The position numbers were made by a program, and so were the translations under genes. The notes below the pieces were generated by a model. It worked only from the letters and a program-made list of their open reading frames with translations, was not told the origin of the DNA and did not search any database. A stretch of DNA of 64,000 bases from Oehlia diaphana (lineage: Eukaryota; Glomeromycota; Glomeromycetes; Glomerales; Glomeraceae): the NCBI GenBank assembly GCA_003833135.1, contig QZLH01000248.1, positions 4,528 through 68,527 on the forward strand. Reading direction: 5' to 3'. Shown piece by piece: positions 58,252 to 64,000 of this stretch (position 1 is the stretch's first letter; each line of letters opens with the position of its first letter).

Positions 58252-59715
58252 ATGAATCAACTTACCGCAGATTGTTTGTATGAGATTTTAGAATACTTGG
58301 AAAATGATAAATTTACTTTGTATTCATGTATATTAGTTAATCGTTTTTGGTGTGAAATTGCAGTAAGAATTTTTTGGAGAAATGTTTGTAATTATAATAC
58401 TTTAATTTCTTGTCTTCCAAACAAGTCAAAAGAAATTTTATATGAAAATGGAATTTTTATTTCAACATTAAATTCAAAAACTCCTATTTTTAATTATGCA
58501 TCATTTTGTAAAGTTTTATCAATTAATTTAGTTCATTATAAAATTGGTGAACTTCTTAGAAATCAACAAAATATTTCATCACAAAATCTTTATAATAATA
58601 AATATATTATAGTAGTTCAAGAAATATTTAAAATGTTTATGAATCAAATTTCTTCTTTAAAAAGTTTAGTTTTTTTATATTATTCAAATATAACTTTTAC
58701 TTTATACCCTGGAGCAAAAGATTGTTTAAAAAATCTTACAGAATTACGTTGTAATTCAAATATTTCTTCCGAATTTTTTTATCATTTATCACAAATTTGT
58801 TATAATATACAATCACTTAATATAAAAATTGAAGGTATTATTTCGAATGGTTTGGAAGATTTAATTTCTTCTCAAAAAAATTTGAAATATTTTGGTATAG
58901 AGTTATTTTATTATTTTACAGATAAAGAATTTATGAATACAATTCAATTATTAATGTCAAAACTTCCTAATACTTTAATCAAATTAGATCTACTTGGAGG
59001 ATATCATTGTATTTCTTTATCATTTATTATTAATTTTAAAAATTTAAAAGAACTTCAATTATCTTTTAATTTAAGTGAAAATTTTGAAGATTTTGAAATA
59101 TTAAGATATGTTGTTTTTCCAAATTTAAGAATTTTAAAATTACAACATACTCGTCCAAAATTTGAATTATTAATAAATTTCTTAGAAAATAATGGAAAAA
59201 ATTTGAAAGAACTTTATGTATGTGAATATTCAGGTTGTGGTGATAATTCTTTAAATTTAGCTATCACTAAATTTTGTCCAAATCTTTTAAAACTTTCTAC
59301 TGGTATTAAAAATAATGAATTGGAAACTTTAAAATTAATTTTTAATAATTGTAAAAATTTGGAAAGTATTAAAATTTGGTGTGGTGATGAATATTTAAGT
59401 GAAAAAGAAGCATTAGAAATGATTTTAAATTATTCTCAAAATAATCTTTATGAATTAATTTTATATCATTTATTTGATGCAAGATTTAAATTACTTCCAG
59501 AAGAATTAGAATCTTTTTTTAAAAATTGGTTAAATTTTAAATCACAAAAATCCATTTCTTTAATAATTGTTAATTATGATACAAATAGTTTAGATACATA
59601 TCATGAAAATATAGAAATAATTAATAAATATATTAAATTAGGTGTTATTAAGAAATTTAAAGTTACAGATTTTGGTGATGAAGAATTTAATGTAAGTCCG
59701 TATTTCATTAGTTAA
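58252..59715 (+). CDS. F-box protein with leucine-rich C-terminal region
   Basis: A single exon of 487 residues. Residues 1-~45 fit an F-box (LTADCLYEILEYLENDKFTL, then LVNRFWCEIAVRIFWRN), the Skp1-binding module of SCF ubiquitin ligases. The rest is irregular Leu/Asn-rich repeats resembling LRR substrate-recognition regions (NLTELRCNSN, NLRILKLQHT, NLKELYVCEY). F-box-LRR genes of this single-exon type form a large family in Rhizophagus. The substrate is unknown. The A-rich run just before the ATG leaves little room for a conventional leader. Confidence 0.9.
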   Translation: MNQLTADCLYEILEYLENDKFTLYSCILVNRFWCEIAVRIFWRNVCNYNTLISCLPNKSKEILYENGIFISTLNSKTPIFNYASFCKVLSINLVHYKIGELLRNQQNISSQNLYNNKYIIVVQEIFKMFMNQISSLKSLVFLYYSNITFTLYPGAKDCLKNLTELRCNSNISSEFFYHLSQICYNIQSLNIKIEGIISNGLEDLISSQKNLKYFGIELFYYFTDKEFMNTIQLLMSKLPNTLIKLDLLGGYHCISLSFIINFKNLKELQLSFNLSENFEDFEILRYVVFPNLRILKLQHTRPKFELLINFLENNGKNLKELYVCEYSGCGDNSLNLAITKFCPNLLKLSTGIKNNELETLKLIFNNCKNLESIKIWCGDEYLSEKEALEMILNYSQNNLYELILYHLFDARFKLLPEELESFFKNWLNFKSQKSISLIIVNYDTNSLDTYHENIEIINKYIKLGVIKKFKVTDFGDEEFNVSPYFIS

Positions 59716-60299
59716 ATATATGGTTATTTTTTTTTTTTTTTTTTGAGAGTGGTCTTATTTTAAAGCAGTAAAATTATGGTTGATTACATATATACAATAA
59801 CTTGTATTAATCTATTTATTGTTCTTTAGATAGAAATTCAGAAATTCAAACTTTGGTAATGATTTTATGTATATTAAATATTTTAACAAAAAATAAATAA
59901 AGAATTTTATTGGATTATTTACACTGCTGAACATTGATCAATTCAAAAATTATATATATATATTTTTCGATATGACGGACTTGAATAGGTTGAAATTATT
60001 CACTTAATTGGATTATATTACATCAAAGATTCGATGTATACTAGCATTGTATACTTTATACCAAGAAGAGTATAATTTTTGGGAAGTTTTTCTTCATCTA
60101 AATTCATAAACAAGAAACGATTCATTCTGTTTACACAATACCTGATCGGTCTAAATATGCGATATTTTACTCACATTATTGTAGTTTATGTAATTTCCTT
60201 TATCTGTTATATTTTACCACTACCGTTTGGCATTTTAATAGTTTATTTCTTCAATTTTCATTTCATAAGGAAGAATTATCCATTTTTCAATAATTTTTA
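59716..60299. other. Spacer downstream of the F-box gene
   Basis: AT-rich. The frame at 60079-60300 is hydrophobic, low in complexity and unsupported. Confidence 0.35.
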
Positions 60300-60540
60300 A
60301 AATTTCTTCAGATGATGTGGATCTTCATTTTTTCATCAAATCTACATAACATTGATTGTGGTGTACTTTCAATAATTTCAGGACGTTCACCTTAACAAAT
60401 ACTTAAACAAAGTTAAAGATCATGTGCTCTATTATTAAATGGTGGTACTCAGATGTAAAATTCCCACATAATCATAGAAAGGCTATATATAAATCACTGG
60501 ATGGAGTACAAGAATTTTCTCTTAAAACTTCTACCTTTCT
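60300..60540 (-). pseudogene. Kinase C-lobe fragment, antisense
   Basis: Closely resembles the minus-strand sequence at about 4610-4810 of the Sel1-kinase gene. That is the region encoding SDIYSF...WEFTSG...PPF...CEGVRPEII...YIDLMKK. Frameshifts and stops are present, for example in the cEGxRPEI segment. Confidence 0.75.
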
Positions 60541-61009
60541 GAATATAATATTTCATTACACTTATTATTATTCTATATTATATTGAAATTTTTTTATTAG
60601 AGATCTAAATAGTTCACCATGAAAACATAAAATATAGCGTATAATTAACCCCAAATTTCTTAACTTACCAATATATTGTATAAGTAAATTTGTAAAGAAA
60701 TAAGACACGCTATTTATTCCTGAACTTGACGAAATGCAAGTACCGCAAACTGACTGAGCTACAGCAAATAATGAGCGCTTTGGAAGTCCAATGAGCACCT
60801 TGCAGCTAAAATTTTTGTCTATTAAATCTTTTTGTAAAGAATATATAAAATAAAATAGTAACTTGAGACCAGTATAAAAATCTTTTGAAAAAATAAAATA
60901 ACCTTTTTCAAATAAAATTGATTGGAATCTTGATAGATTGTACTTATCACGCTTTTTTAAATAGTATAAAATCGGCTTGGGTCATGATCAACACTAAATG
61001 AATATGTTT
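60541..61009. other. Spacer between kinase fragments
   Basis: No gene recognised. A minus-strand frame at 60568-60798 lacks a domain. Confidence 0.35.
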
Positions 61010-61200
61010 AACCATGAAATCAAAATACCGTACCTTTAAGTAATTATCAAATTCTTATCTCAAGGAGGATTTAGCATAGTTTACTGTATAAAGCAATTTT
61101 GTTAAGCAAAAATAATACGTAATAACCTTAAACATTTGCACCTTAGATGGATGGATAGATAAATGAGATTATAAGAAACAAGATTGATCATTATAATCAT
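61010..61200 (+). pseudogene. Kinase N-lobe fragment
   Basis: Contains LSQGGFS(I)VY, then LDGWIDK and a degraded (W)DYKKQD, matching LAQGGFSKIYKAIWLDG and WDYEKQE of the intact gene at 61892. It is interrupted by an insertion between the Gly-rich loop and 'LDG' and by stops. Confidence 0.75.
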
Positions 61201-61891
61201 CTTTGCTATCTTTACTTAAAAGGATATGTTAAATGGCTTGATTTTTAAAGAAAACTTGAAATGCTTTCTTTTTGTTAATTTCTTTGAATTTTTTATAACA
61301 CAATTTATAATTTCTTTTTTAGTTCTGCTGGAATGTGTATCAGATCGTTTTCCTGCGGAAAATGTGGAATAGCATTTTTCAAAGATTTGAAATCATATAC
61401 TAGACATATTATTAATTGCCTAAAAGTTTGTTTAAAAGTTCGGAAGGATAACTATAATATCGTTACATTAAATAAAAAACTAACTTATCATCTTGCAAGA
61501 TGGTTTTAATGATAAAATCAAATTAAATCAAAAATGATATTCATTACTTGGACTTTTGTTACCTAAGTAAACTTGCAAAGTATCCAAAATTAAGTTACTA
61601 TCTATTAATATATGAAGAATTTTCCTCTGTGTGCGACACAATAGGATTAACGTCATATAGTGCGATCAACATTTTGCAGGAAAATTTACTGCGCCCAATC
61701 AAATTTCTTGGATCAACAAAATTTTTCTAAATTCGTACAACTTATTCGGAGGGAAACTCCGATTGAAATTGATAATTAAACCAATAAGATTTACTTTGCT
61801 CGTATCAGATTGGTACAATTTGAAACCCTAATTGAGTAATTTTAAAATTTTATAAATACTTGAAACTTTTTTATTAAAAAAAAAAAAAAAA
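61201..61891. promoter_or_regulatory. Upstream region of the kinase gene
   Basis: 61320-61440 contains a Cys-rich stretch (SCGKCGIAFFKDLKSYTRHI), possibly an orphan C2H2-like scrap. The 150 bp before the ATG are similar to those before the pseudogene at 56847. An A-run directly precedes the ATG. Confidence 0.4.
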
Positions 61892-63326
61892 ATGGATGAT
61901 ATTAATAACACAGATGAAATTGTTACAGAAAATAATTTAAATGATGAATCATTTGATGAATCAAATGATGAATTAGATAATTTTAACAATTTAAATGAAG
62001 AAGATGATGAATTAGGTATTTATGAACAACAAATATTTTATCAAGAATTTGGTTTGTGTACTGAATGTAATCAACCAAATACATTTGAAGAGTGGTGTAA
62101 AGAATGTTATTCAAAAAAATTTCAACAAAATTTTAATAATTGGACTAGTGGAAATATACATATAGATAAATTTATTCAAGAAGCTCAATTAAATGCAAGG
62201 AATGTATATGAATCACTTGAATGGATTCCTTATAATAGATTAAAAAATATTGTTTTCTTAGCTCAAGGTGGATTTAGTAAAATTTATAAAGCAATTTGGT
62301 TAGATGGATTAATAGACAATTGGGATTATGAAAAACAGGAATGGGAACGTGAATCTGAAGACCTTAACGAACAAGATTATGAAGATGCAATTAATCCAGA
62401 AATTAAAAATCCTCTTAAAAATGATGAAATATATGGTCAATATGTAGTACTTAAAAGTTTAAATGATTCATCAAAAATTGATGAGGATTTTTTAAATGAG
62501 GTATGTTACAGTATATTATTACGTTATATAACAAATGATTTAATATTTAGATATTAAATTAATTAATTTTTATCTTTATAAAATATAGTGGAAATTACAT
62601 ATACAATGTCAACATGAAGTACGATCAAATGGTTCTGTTCTTGTTCCATTAAATGGAATAACACAGGATCCAGATACATTAAATTATATGATTGTCATGT
62701 CAAAATCACCTTTTGGTAATCTAAGAAATAATTTATTGATAAAAAAGCATAATCCAAATGATAAATTTCATAATTTACTTTTCATTTCGGCACAGCTTGA
62801 GGGTATTCATAAATTAAATTTAATCCATGGAGACCTTCATAATGGAAATATACTTTGTTTTGATCATGAAATAATAGTAATTAGTGATCTTGGATTATGT
62901 AGACCAGTTAATCAACCTAATAAAAAAAATGATGTGTATGGAGTTCTTCCATACGTAGCACCAGAAGTTTTACGTGGTAAATCATATACGAAAGCTTCTG
63001 ATATATATAGTTTCGGGATTATTATGTGGGAGATGACATCAGGAGTTTCAGCATTTTATAACATTCCTCATAATTTAGAACTTTCTTTAGAAATTTGTAA
63101 AGGCAAAAGACCAGAAATTTTGGAAGGAACAATACCTGAATATGTCGAAATAATGAAAAGATGCTGGGATAATGATCCTAAAAAGAGGCCAACTGCTGAA
63201 GAATTAAAATGGTTCTTTTTAGAACGAATTGGAAACTACCCATTTGAAGAAGATGAAGAAGAAAGAATACCTGTTCCTGATAATTATAACTTTCTCAGAT
63301 TAATAGAATATTTCATTACATTGTAA
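61892..63326 (+). CDS. Protein kinase with acidic Asn-rich leader and CxxC...WCxxC motif
   Basis: Exons 61892-62500 and 62589-63326 join in phase 0 to give 448 residues. An acidic leader (1-~50) is followed by CTECNQPNTFEEWCKEC, then the kinase: LAQGGFSKIYKA, VVLKSL, catalytic loop HGDLHNGN, DLG in place of DFG, and the VAPEVLRG activation end. GITQDPDTLNY is typical of the glomeromycete expansion. The segment between the hinge and the catalytic loop is shorter than in the Sel1-kinase (LLFISAQLEGIHKL), which may shorten a helix. After the stop at 63326, similar terminal exons survive at about 63376-63478 (SYYTSRKIDYSTKINEIL) and 63564-63607. A donor GTAAAT exists at 63325, but the join gives a stop one codon later. 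Either the gene ends here or its last intron is damaged. Confidence 0.85.
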
Positions 63327-63375
63327 ATGATAATAATTTTATTATATACTGTTATATATATATCATTTTATAGAA

Positions 63376-63607
63376 AATGAACCAGAAATTGAATATCACC
63401 CAAAATCTTACTATACAAGTAGAAAGATTGATTATTCGACCAAAATTAATGAAATATTACAAAGTGAAAACTTGCGTATGTATATTGTAATTTTTTAATT
63501 ATTTTAAAAAAAAATAAGATATATTAGCATTAATTAATATTAAATTTTTATAAATAACAGACCATATTGTTGAAGAAGAAGGTATTTACTTAAAAATTTT
63601 ATTTTGA
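63376..63607 (+). pseudogene. Out-of-frame terminal exons of the kinase gene
   Basis: Homologous to the C-terminal tail of the Sel1-kinase (YYTSRKFTEIL) and bordered by plausible AG and GT sites. The phase does not match the upstream exon. Confidence 0.6.
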
Positions 63608-64000
63608 ATAAGTAATAAATTTGTAACTAAATGTATCAATTTTTTTAATTCGCCATACAAGAATTTAGTGATAATGAATTAGTTTTATGATTAATTTTAT
63701 TTTGTTGGTAGGTAAAATTGAAAAATTGTTTTATTAAATTTAACGAAAGAGTGGTTATTTGTTTTTCATTATATTGTCTATTTTTTTTTTATTATTATAC
63801 ATGAAGATTAAAATTGATTTTTTATTTTTGAAACATATAAATCTTTATTAATTATACTCAAAATTAATTTCAACTACATGTATAAATATTATATAATTTT
63901 AAATGTATTATCTTCTGTAAGACAAATAGACTTTGAATAAATTAAATATTGATTATATTGATTTAGATTTTTTTGATCACGTAATGTTTAATTAAATCAA
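63608..64000. other. Spacer at the window end
   Basis: AT-rich 3' flank, similar to the sequence following the truncated kinase copy at 57291. No gene is visible. Confidence 0.4.

Overview
The window is strongly AT-rich eukaryotic DNA with short GT-AG introns and long non-coding stretches full of decayed repeats. The gene families present are Sel1-repeat/kinase proteins, BTB-BACK-TLDc proteins, an F-box protein and kinases with a Cys-rich leader. Together they point to an arbuscular mycorrhizal fungus (Glomeromycotina, Rhizophagus-like). No accession was checked, so the organism is an inference.

Layout. 0.3-2 kb: a minus-strand gene with a duplicated Cys/His motif and tandem micro-exons. 2.7-3.2 kb: a short retro-insertion with target-site duplications and a GC-rich CCAGGGT repeat. 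4.3-8.5 kb: a two-exon gene with 25 Sel1 repeats and a C-terminal protein kinase. 8.5-11.3 kb: repeats and MITE-like elements. 11.3-14.7 kb: two tandem BTB-BACK-TLDc genes. 14.7-19.4 kb: decayed material (kinase scrap, LINE-like remnant, hAT transposase scrap, tandem repeats). 19.5-26.4 and 31.8-38.7 kb: two intact 10-exon paralogues (2048 and 2064 aa). Each joins an FAD-monooxygenase-like N-terminus to a VLIG/URGCP-type large GTPase, and a third, decayed copy follows at 39 kb. 40.4-51.1 kb: an ordinary housekeeping block with trimethyllysine dioxygenase, mitoribosomal proteins mL58 and uS7m, zuotin/DNAJC2 and a coiled-coil repeat protein. 51-64 kb: mostly non-coding DNA, one F-box gene, one kinase gene and several broken kinase copies.

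The most striking item is the pair of FAD-like/VLIG fusion genes. I joined all ten exons of each copy by hand and the reading frame closes without a stop in both. The N-terminal part keeps the outline of a flavin monooxygenase fold (Rossmann start, a DG-like motif and a GD-like motif followed by an MN..I helix), but key residues are changed. The GTPase part keeps a full P-loop (GLESSGKST), DSEGM and a GBP-like LRD motif, and the C-terminus carries a Cys/His cluster. VLIG proteins in vertebrates are interferon-inducible; a role here in self/non-self or stress signalling is speculation.

The housekeeping block places three mitochondrial genes side by side, two of them divergently transcribed from a 195-bp spacer. 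Zuotin and the coiled-coil gene also share a short divergent promoter region. The accessory regions show duplication and decay: fragments of the same kinase family occur at 16.2, 56.8, 60.3 and 61.0 kb near the intact genes at 4.3 and 61.9 kb.
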